NCBI GenBank assembly: GCA_028869975.1
Contig: JAGWQR010000026.1
Location: forward strand, 1 to 18,643
Length of the DNA stretch: 18,643 nucleotides
Direction: 5' to 3'
From: Alphaproteobacteria bacterium
GTDB taxonomy: Bacteria; Pseudomonadota; Alphaproteobacteria; Sphingomonadales; Sphingomonadaceae
Below, piece after piece: positions 1 through 7,728 of the stretch. The position numbers were made by a program, and so were the translations under genes. The notes below the pieces were generated by a model. That model made no database searches, was not told where the DNA came from, and saw nothing but the letters and a program-made list of their open reading frames with translations. Numbering within the stretch: the stretch's first letter is position 1; each line of letters begins with the position of its first letter.

Positions 1-173
1 ATGATCGCTTCGGCATCGGCATTGAGCAATGCCCCGATCCCGCCAAAATTGATGAGCAATTTCTTGGCGAGTGGCTTGGTATCGATACGCGGGATAGTCA
101 GTCCCAGCAAAAACTCGATCAATTCATGATCGAGCAAGGCATCGCCACCATTTTCTATGAGACGCTGGCGTAA
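1..173 (+). CDS. 3' end of an unrecognised gene (partial)
   Basis: The frame starting at base 3 is open from the window edge to a TAA at 171-173, giving 56 residues that end in ...GIATIFYETLA. The start lies outside the window. Codon choice looks like real coding sequence for this genome (GGC, ATC, CCC, GAG common), and the other plus-strand frames close earlier. The visible tail is acidic and glutamine-rich, with no membrane segment and no motif I recognise. It is followed by 135 nt before atpI, so it is probably a separate transcription unit or the gene before the atp operon. I give no function. Confidence 0.55.
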   Translation, partial: DRFGIGIEQCPDPAKIDEQFLGEWLGIDTRDSQSQQKLDQFMIEQGIATIFYETLA

Positions 174-280
174 CCGCGCGCGATGGCCTGTCCCGTCAAC
201 ACTCCCCTGATCCAGATCTGCTTGGGCCATAGTTGGAAATTAACCGACGCGTATGGCGCTTGCAATGCAATGCTTGAACC

Positions 281-357
281 GGGGAGAAAAAATGTTAACA
301 ACACAAGCATGTCGCATGATGATGGCAAGCCGTACGCGCATGAGGACCACCGCCTGA
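281..357 (+). promoter_or_regulatory. Strong ribosome binding site feeding a 21-codon ORF that overlaps the atpI start
   Basis: GGGGAG at 281-286 stands 5 nt before an ATG at 292. That ATG opens a 21-codon ORF (starting MLTTQACRMMM) that stops with TGA at 355-357. This frame is +1 relative to atpI, whose ATG at 309 lies inside the small ORF and has no Shine-Dalgarno of its own (AACACAAGC precedes it). It may be a leader ORF that couples or tunes translation of atpI, or simply an accidental ATG. No conservation data are available here. Confidence 0.35.
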
Positions 358-629
358 CCGCGCTCAAGGCCGGGCTTGCGGCGCATCCAGCATCGGACGA
401 ATCAAAGCCGGATGAGAAAGCGGATGCCGAAGATGAAGCGCGTTCGCAGGGCGCGGCACGGGTGCTGGGGGAGCTGATCGGTGCGCCGCTGGGCGGCGTG
501 GTCATCGGCTATACAATCGATCATTTCGCGCACACATTTCCCCTGTTCCTGCTCATTTTTCTGGTCATCGGCTTCGCGGTGGGGATGTGGAACATATATA
601 AGCTTGCACAATCGATGAACCGCGACTAA
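309..629 (+). CDS. atpI: ATP synthase accessory protein AtpI
   Basis: This 106-residue protein has a charged, soluble N-terminal half (to about residue 50) and two membrane helices (about 53-70 and 75-97), the usual AtpI build. AtpI proteins help assemble the c-ring of the Fo sector and have been linked to Mg2+ supply. The family call rests on the GELIGAPLGGVVIGY-type first helix, the size, and its position just ahead of atpB. I chose ATG 309 because upstream in-frame extension to 183 gives an implausible N-terminus (MACPVNTP...). The start is not certain, because the nearest good Shine-Dalgarno (281-286) serves an out-of-frame ATG. A 54-nt gap separates it from atpB. Confidence 0.85.
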   Translation: MSHDDGKPYAHEDHRLTALKAGLAAHPASDESKPDEKADAEDEARSQGAARVLGELIGAPLGGVVIGYTIDHFAHTFPLFLLIFLVIGFAVGMWNIYKLAQSMNRD

Positions 630-683
630 GGGCGCACCCAGCTTTTCAGCACAAGATTTTTAACGACAGGGACAATCCGTTCA

Positions 684-1475
684 GTGGCGGCCGAGCATTC
701 TATCGACCCGATGCACCAGTTCAGCATATCACCGGTTGGCGGTGGTGCGCTGACCGGGCATTTTGCGCAGTTCACCAACTCGGCATTGTGGATGCTGATC
801 GTGACCGGCTGCGTAGTGCTGTTCATGTGGGGCGGGATGCAGCGCAAACTCATTCCGGGCCGCTGGCAGGTCGCCGCCGAATCGCTGCTTGAGTTCATCA
901 ATTCGCTTACGGTCGGCAATATCGGGCCGGAGGGACGCAAATTTACGCCCTGGGTGTTCACGCTGTTCAGCTTCATTCTGATCGCGAACCTGATGGGGCT
1001 GATGCCGTTCGGGATTGTCCCCGCTTTCCACCCCTTCACCATCACCAGCCAGTTTTCGCTGACCGGGGTGCTTGCGATTATCAGCTTTTCGACCGTGCTG
1101 GTGGTCGGCTTCTGGCGGCATGGCTTTCACTTCTTCTCGCTGTTTATTCCGCATGGCACTCCGCTGCCGATGATCCCGCTGATCTTTATCATCGAGCTGA
1201 TCTCGTTCATGGTGCGCCCGTTCTCGCTCGCTTTGCGGTTATTCGTGGCCATGATTGCGGGGCATATCCTGATGGACGTGTTCGCCAACTTCATCGTGAA
1301 CGGCATTCAAACCGGGTCGATGATGGGCGGCGGCATCAGCCTGCTGTGCCTGATCTTCATCATCTTCATGAGCGCGCTCGAACTGCTGGTCTGCGCCATT
1401 CAGGCCTATATCTTCGCGTTGCTGACCTCGCTCTATCTCAAAGACGCTATTCATCTTCATAAACTGGATCATTAA
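684..1475 (+). CDS. atpB: ATP synthase Fo subunit a
   Basis: Subunit a forms the two half-channels that carry protons to and from the c-ring in the inner membrane. The 263-residue protein has several hydrophobic helices. It contains the diagnostic LALRLF segment, whose Arg (about residue 185) is the essential arginine facing the c-ring carboxylate, followed by AGH and, near the C-terminus, ELLVCAIQAYIFALLTSLYL. The N-terminal HQFSISP and the PWVFTLFSFILIANLMGLMP block are also typical of alphaproteobacterial AtpB. The start used is GTG 684, behind AGGGA at 667-671. ATG 711 is the next option and would shorten the N-terminus by nine residues. It ends 12 nt before atpE. Confidence 0.97.
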   Translation: MAAEHSIDPMHQFSISPVGGGALTGHFAQFTNSALWMLIVTGCVVLFMWGGMQRKLIPGRWQVAAESLLEFINSLTVGNIGPEGRKFTPWVFTLFSFILIANLMGLMPFGIVPAFHPFTITSQFSLTGVLAIISFSTVLVVGFWRHGFHFFSLFIPHGTPLPMIPLIFIIELISFMVRPFSLALRLFVAMIAGHILMDVFANFIVNGIQTGSMMGGGISLLCLIFIIFMSALELLVCAIQAYIFALLTSLYLKDAIHLHKLDH

Positions 1476-1487
1476 AGGAGTATAAAC

Positions 1488-1715
1488 ATGGATCTTCATG
1501 CAGCTAAAGTTATTGGTGCGGGCCTCGCGGCGATCGGTACCGGTGTTGCCGCCATCGGCGTCGGCTATGTGTTCGGCTCGTTCCTTCAGGGTGCGCTGCG
1601 CAACCCCGAAGCGGCCGGCAAGCAGACCGGCACGATGTTCATCGGTTTCGCGGCGGCGGAATTGCTCGGCCTGATCGCGTTCGCGGTCGCGATGATCATC
1701 CTTTACGCACAATAA
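1488..1715 (+). CDS. atpE: ATP synthase Fo subunit c
   Basis: This 75-residue hairpin protein makes up the rotating c-ring. It has two hydrophobic helices joined by the polar loop RNPEAAGKQ (residues 38-46). The proton-carrying carboxylate is Glu58 in FAAAELLGLIAF. The residues after it (Leu-Leu-Gly) do not match the Ser-Thr-x-x-Tyr coordination pattern of sodium-driven c subunits, so the ring is expected to use protons. A near-perfect Shine-Dalgarno (AAAGGAG, 1474-1480) with a 7-nt spacer overlaps the atpB stop codon. This fits the high translation needed for a subunit present in many copies. Confidence 0.98.
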   Translation: MDLHAAKVIGAGLAAIGTGVAAIGVGYVFGSFLQGALRNPEAAGKQTGTMFIGFAAAELLGLIAFAVAMIILYAQ

Positions 1716-1739
1716 GCTGATCGACGAGAGCGGCTTCGG

Positions 1740-2231
1740 ATGCCCCAACTCGCGCAACTTGCCCTCGCCTATGCGTCCCAGTTTTTCTGGCTGGGACTGG
1801 TGCTAGTCGTCATTTATTTCGGCGTCGGGCATATGATGCTGCCCAAGATCGAGGCGACGGTCGATGATCGCAACGCCAGGATCGCGGGCGATCTGGCAGC
1901 GGCAAAGGCGGCTCAGGCCGAAGCCGAGGCCAAGGAAGAGGCGTGGCGCGTGCAAATGGCGGATGCGCACAGCAATGCGCAAGCCGTCATCACCAAGGCC
2001 AAGACCAAGGCCAGTGCCAAGTCAGCCGACGCGCTCGCCAAAGCCAATGAAAAACTTGCAAACGAAACCGAAGTCGCGAGTGCGGCGATTGTTGAGGCTT
2101 CCATTAAAGCGGCGGGTGCAGTCAAGGGCATTGCCGCCGAGGCCGCGCGTGAAATGGTTGCCAAAGTCGCGGGGCTGACGGTCTCCGCCGCCGCCGCGAC
2201 CCAGGCGGTGAAGGAGGACGCGGATGGTTGA
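1740..2231 (+). CDS. atpF2: ATP synthase Fo subunit b'
   Basis: One of the two non-identical stator subunits found in alphaproteobacteria, cyanobacteria and chloroplasts. The 163 residues comprise a short N-terminus, one membrane helix (about 12-34, SQFFWLGLVLVVIYFGV), then the b'-type signature around MLPKIEATVDDRNARIAGDL. A long alanine- and lysine-rich coiled coil follows, which holds F1 in place against rotation. The SQFFWL N-terminus and LPKI segment mark it as b' rather than b. It starts 24 nt after atpE with only a weak purine stretch ahead, and its last 8 nt overlap atpF. Confidence 0.95.
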   Translation: MPQLAQLALAYASQFFWLGLVLVVIYFGVGHMMLPKIEATVDDRNARIAGDLAAAKAAQAEAEAKEEAWRVQMADAHSNAQAVITKAKTKASAKSADALAKANEKLANETEVASAAIVEASIKAAGAVKGIAAEAAREMVAKVAGLTVSAAAATQAVKEDADG

Positions 2232-2760
2232 TGCGCTGATGCTGCTCGCGGTCGCGGCCGAGGCCCCCGAAGCGGAGCCGACCGCGTTCGGGCTGGATGC
2301 AGGCGGCTGGGTCGCCGCCGCGATGCTGGTCGTGTTCGCGATTCTGTTATGGCAGAAAGTGCCCGCGCTGGTCGCCGGAATGCTCGACAAGCGCATCGCC
2401 GAGATCAAGGCGCAACTCGATTCAGCAGCGAAATTACGCCTTGAGGCGGAAGCACTCAAGGCGGAGTATGAAGCCAAAGCCAAAGCATTGGTCAGTGACG
2501 CCGAAGCCATGCTCGCCCACGCGCAGAACGAAGCCAAGCTGATAGTCGCCAAGGCGGAGGCCGAGACCAAAATGACAATAAAGAACCGTACCCAGATGGC
2601 GAAAGACAAGATTGCTGCCGCCGAGGCGGCGGCGATTGCCGAAGTTCGTGTCAAAGCCGCCGTTGCGAGCGCAGCCGCCGCGCGCAAGCTCATCGCTGAC
2701 AGGCATGGTGCTGCGCAGGATAAAGCACTGGTCTCCGATGCGATTGCACGGCTGAACTAA
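2224..2760 (+). CDS. atpF: ATP synthase Fo subunit b
   Basis: Second stator stalk subunit, 178 residues. A short N-terminus ending in EAEPTAFGLDAG is followed by one membrane helix (about 27-46). Next comes KVPALVAGMLDKRIAEIKAQLDSAAKLRLEAEAL, the classic start of the b-type coiled coil, which runs to the C-terminus. It should pair with b' as a heterodimer. ATG 2224 overlaps the b' stop by 8 nt and has a strong AAGGAGG at 2211-2217, so the two stalk subunits are probably translationally coupled at equal dose. It ends the Fo operon; F1 genes (atpHAGDC) do not follow, as expected for this class. Only 10 nt separate it from the converging SDR gene. Confidence 0.95.
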   Translation: MVDALMLLAVAAEAPEAEPTAFGLDAGGWVAAAMLVVFAILLWQKVPALVAGMLDKRIAEIKAQLDSAAKLRLEAEALKAEYEAKAKALVSDAEAMLAHAQNEAKLIVAKAEAETKMTIKNRTQMAKDKIAAAEAAAIAEVRVKAAVASAAAARKLIADRHGAAQDKALVSDAIARLN

Positions 2761-2770
2761 ACGTTCCCGC

Positions 2771-3523
2771 TCAAAATCCTATCATCACCCGCCGCGCCAG
2801 CGCGGGCGAGATGCTGTAGGTGCGGCGCAGCGTCTTGACCATGCCGACATTGGCCTCCTTAGCGCCCCGCTCCATCGCGCGCACCACTTCCGCCGCGCAT
2901 TGATCGGGTGAAATCGCCCGATGCCCGCGCGCAATATGGCCCGCCGTCATCTTGGTTTCCACGACGGGGGGCAGCACCTCCAGCATCCGGATATGCGTAT
3001 TTTTAAGCTGATGTCGCAGCGCCATGGTAAAGCTGCGCAAGCCTGCCTTCGTGGCGCAATAGATCGGTGCCTCGCTGCGCGGCGCAATCGCAAGGCCCGA
3101 GGTGACATTGACGATCATCGCTTCCCGCGCCGCCTGCAATCGCGGCAGGAAATGCGTGATCAGATGCACCGGCGCATGGAAGTTGAGGAAAATCGCGCGA
3201 TCCATCGCCGCCAGATCAACCGGCTCACCCGCCTTGTAGACGCACGATACCCCCGCATTGGGTGCGCTCGACACCCCGGCATTGTTGATGAGGATGTCAA
3301 GCGGCGCCTCGCCCCATGTGTCGGCGAGAGCAGTGCATCCTTGGGGCGTGGAGAGATCGCCGCTGATGACACCCAGCCCTTCCGCCTTCGCCGTCGCCAG
3401 CCGCTCCTCATTGCGCCCGCTGATCGTCACATGCGCGCCTTTATCGCGTAACTGCCGGGCCAGCGCCAACCCGATGCCATCACTGCCGCCGGTGAGCAGG
3501 ATATGTTTGCCGTTGAAGTTCAT
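2771..3523 (-). CDS. SDR-family NAD(P)-dependent oxidoreductase
   Basis: A 250-residue classical short-chain dehydrogenase. Visible motifs are the Rossmann TGGSDGIG (11-18), NNAG (80-83), catalytic Asn114, Ser142 and the YCATK motif with Tyr155 and Lys159. An arginine just after the second strand (SGRN, Arg37) suggests NADP(H) preference. The overall pattern resembles DltE-like SDRs, a loose group whose members have no shared substrate. It lies 36 nt downstream of the P450 on the same strand, so the pair may act in sequence, with P450 hydroxylation followed by oxidation of the alcohol, or reduction of a carbonyl. That link is inference from position only. The substrate is unknown. Confidence 0.88.
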   Translation of the reverse strand: MNFNGKHILLTGGSDGIGLALARQLRDKGAHVTISGRNEERLATAKAEGLGVISGDLSTPQGCTALADTWGEAPLDILINNAGVSSAPNAGVSCVYKAGEPVDLAAMDRAIFLNFHAPVHLITHFLPRLQAAREAMIVNVTSGLAIAPRSEAPIYCATKAGLRSFTMALRHQLKNTHIRMLEVLPPVVETKMTAGHIARGHRAISPDQCAAEVVRAMERGAKEANVGMVKTLRRTYSISPALARRVMIGF

Positions 3524-3559
3524 GGCGCAAGTCTGCGCGCGGACGCGGCAAAAGTCCAG

Positions 3560-4924
3560 TCAGTCACGCGGCGCGATGTTCAGCCTGATCCCACCCTTCG
3601 CGCGCAGCACCCCGCCGAATGTGAAGTCCATAGGCGGCTCATGTTCAGGTGCCGAGACGCGCAGCCGTTGCAGCAGCGTCACCAGCACCGCCAGCGCTTC
3701 AGTTTTGGCGAACGCCATGCCGAGACAGATGCGCTCGCCTGCACCAAAGGGCATGAAGCTGTAGCGGTGCGTGCGCGGATCAAAATTTCCGGGCAGGAAG
3801 CGCTCTGGGAGGAATGCGTCAGGCTGATCCCAATAGTCACGATGGCGCTGGATCGCATAGATGGGGATGATGATAAACATGCCCTTGCGCACCTTCTGCC
3901 CGCCAAGGTCCGTATCGTGCGCGGCTTCACGCGCAATTTGCGCAGCGGGCGGGAACAGCCGCAACGCCTCCATCATCACCGCGCTGGTGAAGGGGAGTTT
4001 CTCGAGATGTTCTGCACCGAATGGCGCGGTGCCGACCACGGCGTCAATCTCTGCCACCATCCGCTCCTGCGTTGGCAGATCATGCGCGATCAGATAGAGT
4101 ATCCAGGCCAGCCAGTTGGCGGTGGTATCGCGCCCCGCAGGCAACATGCCGGTAATGTTGTTTTGCAGGCGCTCAGGCGTTATCGTCTGCCCGGTTTCGG
4201 GATCGGTGGCGGTGGCCAGCATATCGAGCAATGAGCCTGCCTGCCCCGATTGGCGGTGCGCCAGTGCCTGCGCCACATGTGCGCGAAGCGCGTCGGATGG
4301 TTTGTGGAGCGTCTGACCCAACAGCGGCCGCGTCCAATCGGGCGTTTGAAAGACATCAGCCAGATTCACCGCATTCACCGAAAGGCTGAAGGCGCGTGCG
4401 TCGCGCCGGAATTTAGCCTCATCAACCCCCAGCCCGTCGCCCATCAGCGTCTCGAACACAACGCTCGTGGCGAGATCGCCAAGATCGTCTTCAATGTCGG
4501 GCGTATGGGTGGGGCTCAGCCAGAGTTTGCTCAGATGCGCTGTGGCATGGCGCGCAGCCGGGACAATGGCCTCAACCGCCTTGGGCGAAAAGGCGGGCGC
4601 AGCGGCGCGGCGCTGCCAGCGCCATTCTTCGCCTTCCGAGGTGGCGACCCCGTTGCGCCATAACGGCCTGAACATGCGATGCGCGATTTTGCTGGGCGGG
4701 AACTCCTCTGCGCGCGCGACATAGATTTCATGCAGCGCATCCACATCCATCACCCACAGGATCGGCATTGGCGGGCGGCGATAAAAACGCGCTTCATACA
4801 TGGCGCGCGGCCAGGTTTTCAACGGGTTGGCGCGCACATGGCGGACTGACGCGAGTTGTGACAGAAAATCGGCGCCGCATGTCGCGACTTTGGGCGGAAT
4901 ATAGGGTTGCCTCTCGGTGGACAC
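3560..4924 (-). CDS. Cytochrome P450 monooxygenase
   Basis: A complete 454-residue P450. Motifs in order: WRWQRR in the C helix (about 101-106), the oxygen-activating I-helix AGRDTT (263-268), the K-helix EALR (319-322), the PERF-type segment (about 373-376), and the heme-binding loop FMPFGAGERICLG with the thiolate ligand Cys400. There is no N-terminal membrane anchor, so it is probably soluble or peripherally bound. The style (PERFLP, FGAGERIC) is closer to the CYP4/CYP102-like branch than to typical short soluble bacterial P450s, but I cannot name a family. No ferredoxin or reductase gene is adjacent. The start is GTG 4924, backed by AGGGGGAG 8 nt upstream. The SDR gene follows. Confidence 0.95.
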   Translation of the reverse strand: MSTERQPYIPPKVATCGADFLSQLASVRHVRANPLKTWPRAMYEARFYRRPPMPILWVMDVDALHEIYVARAEEFPPSKIAHRMFRPLWRNGVATSEGEEWRWQRRAAAPAFSPKAVEAIVPAARHATAHLSKLWLSPTHTPDIEDDLGDLATSVVFETLMGDGLGVDEAKFRRDARAFSLSVNAVNLADVFQTPDWTRPLLGQTLHKPSDALRAHVAQALAHRQSGQAGSLLDMLATATDPETGQTITPERLQNNITGMLPAGRDTTANWLAWILYLIAHDLPTQERMVAEIDAVVGTAPFGAEHLEKLPFTSAVMMEALRLFPPAAQIAREAAHDTDLGGQKVRKGMFIIIPIYAIQRHRDYWDQPDAFLPERFLPGNFDPRTHRYSFMPFGAGERICLGMAFAKTEALAVLVTLLQRLRVSAPEHEPPMDFTFGGVLRAKGGIRLNIAPRD

Positions 4925-4932
4925 GTTACAAT

Positions 4933-4940
4933 CTCCCCCT
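4933..4940 (-). promoter_or_regulatory. Ribosome binding site fixing the P450 GTG start
   Basis: On the minus strand this reads AGGGGGAG, 8 nt before GTG (4924-4922). It is the strongest Shine-Dalgarno in the 67-nt divergent gap between the P450 and uvrC, and it supports the non-ATG start. I see no convincing -35/-10 pair for either gene in this gap. Confidence 0.6.
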
Positions 4941-4991
4941 GCTCAATAATCCTGCTCCAACTGGGCGCACGTTTAGGCTAGGGTGCCCACC

Positions 4992-6920
4992 ATGTCGATT
5001 GATGATCCTGCACCTGAAGTTGCACAAGATCGCTTCCATGAGGCGCGCGCGACATTCAGCCTGCGCGGGGCGGATGCGCCGGATATTGAGGCCGGGATTG
5101 CGGTGATCAAGGGCGTGGTCGCCACCCTGCCGCAGCGCCCCGGCGTGTACCGGATGCTCGATGCCAGGGGCGAGGTGCTCTATGTTGGCAAGGCGCGCGC
5201 GCTCAAGAACCGCGTGGTCAATTATACGCGCATCGAGGGCAACCCGCGCCGTATTCAAAGGATGATCGCACTTACCCGGAGTATGCAGATCATCACAACC
5301 GAAAGCGAGGCCGAGGCGTTGCTGCTCGAAGCGCAACTCATCAAGCATTATCGCCCCGCGTTCAACGTGCTGCTGCGCGATGACAAGAGCTTCCCGTATA
5401 TTTATCTGAGCGCGGAGGGCGATTGGCCGCGCCTTTCGAAACATCGTGGCGCGCGTGACCGAAAGGGCCAATATTTCGGGCCGTTTTCATCAGGTGGTGC
5501 AGTGAATGTCACGCTCAATGCGCTGGAAAAACTGTTCCTGCTGCGCTCGTGCACCGACTCGTTCTTCACCACGCGTGACCGGCCCTGCTTGCTTTACCAG
5601 ATCAAGCGCTGCTCGGCGCCGTGCGTCGGGCGGATTACGCCGCAAGATTATGCCGAGCTGGTCGCCGACGCCAAGGCGTTCCTCTCGGGCAAGGCCACGG
5701 GGGTTCAGGCCAAGCTCGCCGCGCAGATGGAGCGCGCTTCGGAGCGCCAAGATTATGAAATGGCGGTGATTTACCGTGATCGGCTGCGCGCGCTCACCGC
5801 GATACAGGCACGGCAGGCGATCAACCCGCAGGGCCTCAGTGATGCCGACATTTTCGCACTCGCGCGGGCTGGCGATGCCGCCTGTGTGCAGGTGTTCTTC
5901 ATTCGCGGCGGGCAGAATTGGGGGCACCGCGCCTTCTTTCCGCAGCACACGGCGGGCTATGACGACGCCGAGGTGCTCGCCTCTGCCATCGCCCAGCTTT
6001 ATACGACCACGCAACCGCCCCGGCTGGTGCTGACCGACCGCGCGTTGCCCGAGAGCGCGCTGTTCTCGCAAGCGCTGGCGGAGAAAGCGGGCGGACGGGT
6101 GCAGTTCCTCGTCCCGCAGCGTGGTGAGCGCACCAAACTGATCGAGATTGCCGCGCGCAATGCCAAAGAGGCGCTCGAGCGGCGGCTGGCGGAAACCTCG
6201 GCGCAGGGAAAGACGCTGCGCGAGCTGGCGGAGTTTCTTGATCTGCCCGAACCGCCCGAACGGATCGAGGTCTATGACAACAGCCATATCCAGGGCACCA
6301 ATGCCTTGGGCGCGATGATCGTCGCGGGGCCGGAAGGATTTCTCCCCCAGGCTTACCGCAAATGGAATATCAAGCGCGCAGACACCGCGCCCGGCGATGA
6401 TTTCGCGATGATGCGCGAGGTGTTCGAGCGGCGGTTCAGGCGCGCGCTCGATGAGGGTGGGGAGGGGGGCGAGGACTGGCCCGATCTGGTGCTGATCGAT
6501 GGCGGCCGGGGCCAAGTGAGCGCGGTCAAGGCGGTGTTCGCGGCGCTCGGCATAGACGATGTGGCCTATGTGGGTGTCGCCAAGGGGCCGGAGCGCAACG
6601 CCGGGCGCGAGGTATTCCACTTCCCCGATGGCCGTGAGGCGAGCCTACCGCCCAACGCAGCGGTGCTGTTCTACCTGCAACGGCTGCGCGACGAGGCGCA
6701 TCGCTTTGCGATTGGCGCGCACCGCAAGAAGCGCGCTACCGCGATTGGCGCCTCCTCGCTCGATACCGTCCCCGGCATCGGCCCGGCGCGCAAAAAGGCG
6801 CTGCTGCTCCACTTCGGCACGGCGAAGGCGGTGCGCAACGCAAGCCTCGATGATCTCTCCCGCGCGCCGGGGATCTCGCGCGCCATGGCGCAGACGATTT
6901 ATGATTATTATCATGGGTGA
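4992..6920 (+). CDS. uvrC: Excinuclease ABC subunit C
   Basis: UvrC makes the 3' and then the 5' incision beside DNA lesions bound by UvrAB. The 642 residues contain the N-terminal GIY-YIG nuclease (GVY at 51-53, YVGKA from 64), a central UVR motif that contacts UvrB (MERASERQDYEMAVIYRDRL), the RNase-H-like second nuclease with YDNSHIQG (Asp429), VLIDGGRGQ (Asp503) and GAHRKKR (His577), and a C-terminal double helix-hairpin-helix (VPGIGPARKKALL, APGISRAMAQTIYDYY). All catalytic carboxylates are present. I chose ATG 4992, with AGGG 8 nt upstream at 4980-4983; GTG 4983 would add three residues. It is a single gene, divergent from the P450 and convergent with bdhA. Confidence 0.98.
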   Translation: MSIDDPAPEVAQDRFHEARATFSLRGADAPDIEAGIAVIKGVVATLPQRPGVYRMLDARGEVLYVGKARALKNRVVNYTRIEGNPRRIQRMIALTRSMQIITTESEAEALLLEAQLIKHYRPAFNVLLRDDKSFPYIYLSAEGDWPRLSKHRGARDRKGQYFGPFSSGGAVNVTLNALEKLFLLRSCTDSFFTTRDRPCLLYQIKRCSAPCVGRITPQDYAELVADAKAFLSGKATGVQAKLAAQMERASERQDYEMAVIYRDRLRALTAIQARQAINPQGLSDADIFALARAGDAACVQVFFIRGGQNWGHRAFFPQHTAGYDDAEVLASAIAQLYTTTQPPRLVLTDRALPESALFSQALAEKAGGRVQFLVPQRGERTKLIEIAARNAKEALERRLAETSAQGKTLRELAEFLDLPEPPERIEVYDNSHIQGTNALGAMIVAGPEGFLPQAYRKWNIKRADTAPGDDFAMMREVFERRFRRALDEGGEGGEDWPDLVLIDGGRGQVSAVKAVFAALGIDDVAYVGVAKGPERNAGREVFHFPDGREASLPPNAAVLFYLQRLRDEAHRFAIGAHRKKRATAIGASSLDTVPGIGPARKKALLLHFGTAKAVRNASLDDLSRAPGISRAMAQTIYDYYHG

Positions 6921-6943
6921 GGGTGTGAGCTAACAGCGCCCCC

Positions 6944-7726
6944 CTACTGCATACTCCAGCCATGGCTGACGATGATCGACTGGCCGGTGAGCGCATTGCT
7001 GGGGAAGGCCGCGAGGAACAGCGCGGTCTCCGCGACATCGGCGAGCGTCGTGAATTCGCCATCGACGGTATCTTTGAGCATGATTTTCTTGATCACCTCA
7101 TCTTCGGAAATGCCGAACGCGGCGGCCTGTTCGGGGATTTGCTTGTCCACCAGTGGCGTGCGCACAAAGCCGGGGCAGATCGTATTGGCGCGGATGCCGT
7201 GCGCCGCGCCTTCCTTGGCGATCACCTTCATCAGCCCGAGCAAGCCGTGCTTGGCGGTGACATAGGGGGCTTTGAGCGGTGACGCCTCATGGCTGTGCAC
7301 CGAGCCCATCAGGATGATGCTGCCACCCGATCCACCCGCGATCATCGCGCGCATTGCGGCGCGCGTGGTCAGGAACGCGCCATCAAGATGGATGGCGATC
7401 ATCTTGCGCCATTCGTCAAACGGGAAATCGATGAGCGGGTGGACGATCTGGATACCGGCATTGCTGACCAATATGTCGAGCGCGCCGAAGCGCTCAACGG
7501 CAGCGGCGACGCCCGCATCGACCTGCGCTTCGTCGGTCACATCCATCGCAACCGCCATCGCGGTGCCACCTGCCGCCTGAATTGTTTCGGCCGATCTGTC
7601 TGCTGCGTCCAGATTGAGATCAGCGATGACCACCTTTGCGCCCGCCTTGGCGTAGCGCAGCGCAATTTCCCGGCCAATGCCGCTTGCGGCTCCGGTGACC
7701 AACGCGACCTTGTTTTCAAGCAGCAT
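6944..7726 (-). CDS. bdhA: 3-hydroxybutyrate dehydrogenase (SDR family)
   Basis: This 260-residue SDR probably oxidises D-3-hydroxybutyrate to acetoacetate with NAD+, the entry step for using polyhydroxybutyrate breakdown products. Motifs: TGAASGIG (11-18), acidic Asp36 after the second strand (NAD+ preference), NAG (89-91), Ser142, and Tyr155/Lys159 in YVTAKHG. Segments typical of this family are NAGIQIVHPL, AIHLDGAF, ICPGFVRTPLVDKQI and the C-terminal GWSMQ. The usual SDR Asn near residue 113 is His here, which I believe recurs in this family. ATG 7726 has GGGAAG 6 nt upstream, lying inside the last codons of the transglycosylase gene whose stop is 2 nt away, so translation is probably coupled. 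Another SDR substrate remains possible. Confidence 0.85.
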   Translation of the reverse strand: MLLENKVALVTGAASGIGREIALRYAKAGAKVVIADLNLDAADRSAETIQAAGGTAMAVAMDVTDEAQVDAGVAAAVERFGALDILVSNAGIQIVHPLIDFPFDEWRKMIAIHLDGAFLTTRAAMRAMIAGGSGGSIILMGSVHSHEASPLKAPYVTAKHGLLGLMKVIAKEGAAHGIRANTICPGFVRTPLVDKQIPEQAAAFGISEDEVIKKIMLKDTVDGEFTTLADVAETALFLAAFPSNALTGQSIIVSHGWSMQ

Positions 7727-7728
7727 GT

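Noticed and set aside
174..308. Sigma70-type promoter for the atp operon
   Set aside because: TTGGGC, TTGGAA and TTGCAA hexamers occur, but none has a convincing -10 element at 16-18 nt. I cannot support a specific promoter.
1488..1715. Possible sodium-coupled ATP synthase c subunit
   Set aside because: The residues around Glu58 (ELLGLI) lack the Ser/Thr/Tyr sodium ligands, so a proton-driven ring is expected.
2788..2806. GC-rich imperfect hairpin just after atpF as a terminator of the atp operon
   Set aside because: The stem needs a bulge, has no T-run after it, and lies inside the coding end of the convergent SDR gene, where GC-rich repeats are common by chance.
5490..6620. Minus-strand open frame (376 codons) opposite uvrC
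   Set aside because: uvrC is complete in the other direction with all catalytic residues; the antisense product has no domain signature.
6944..7726. His instead of Asn in the SDR tetrad position of BdhA as a sign of inactivation
   Set aside because: Ser142, Tyr155 and Lys159 are intact, and the AIHLDGAF form is, to my knowledge, common in this dehydrogenase group.
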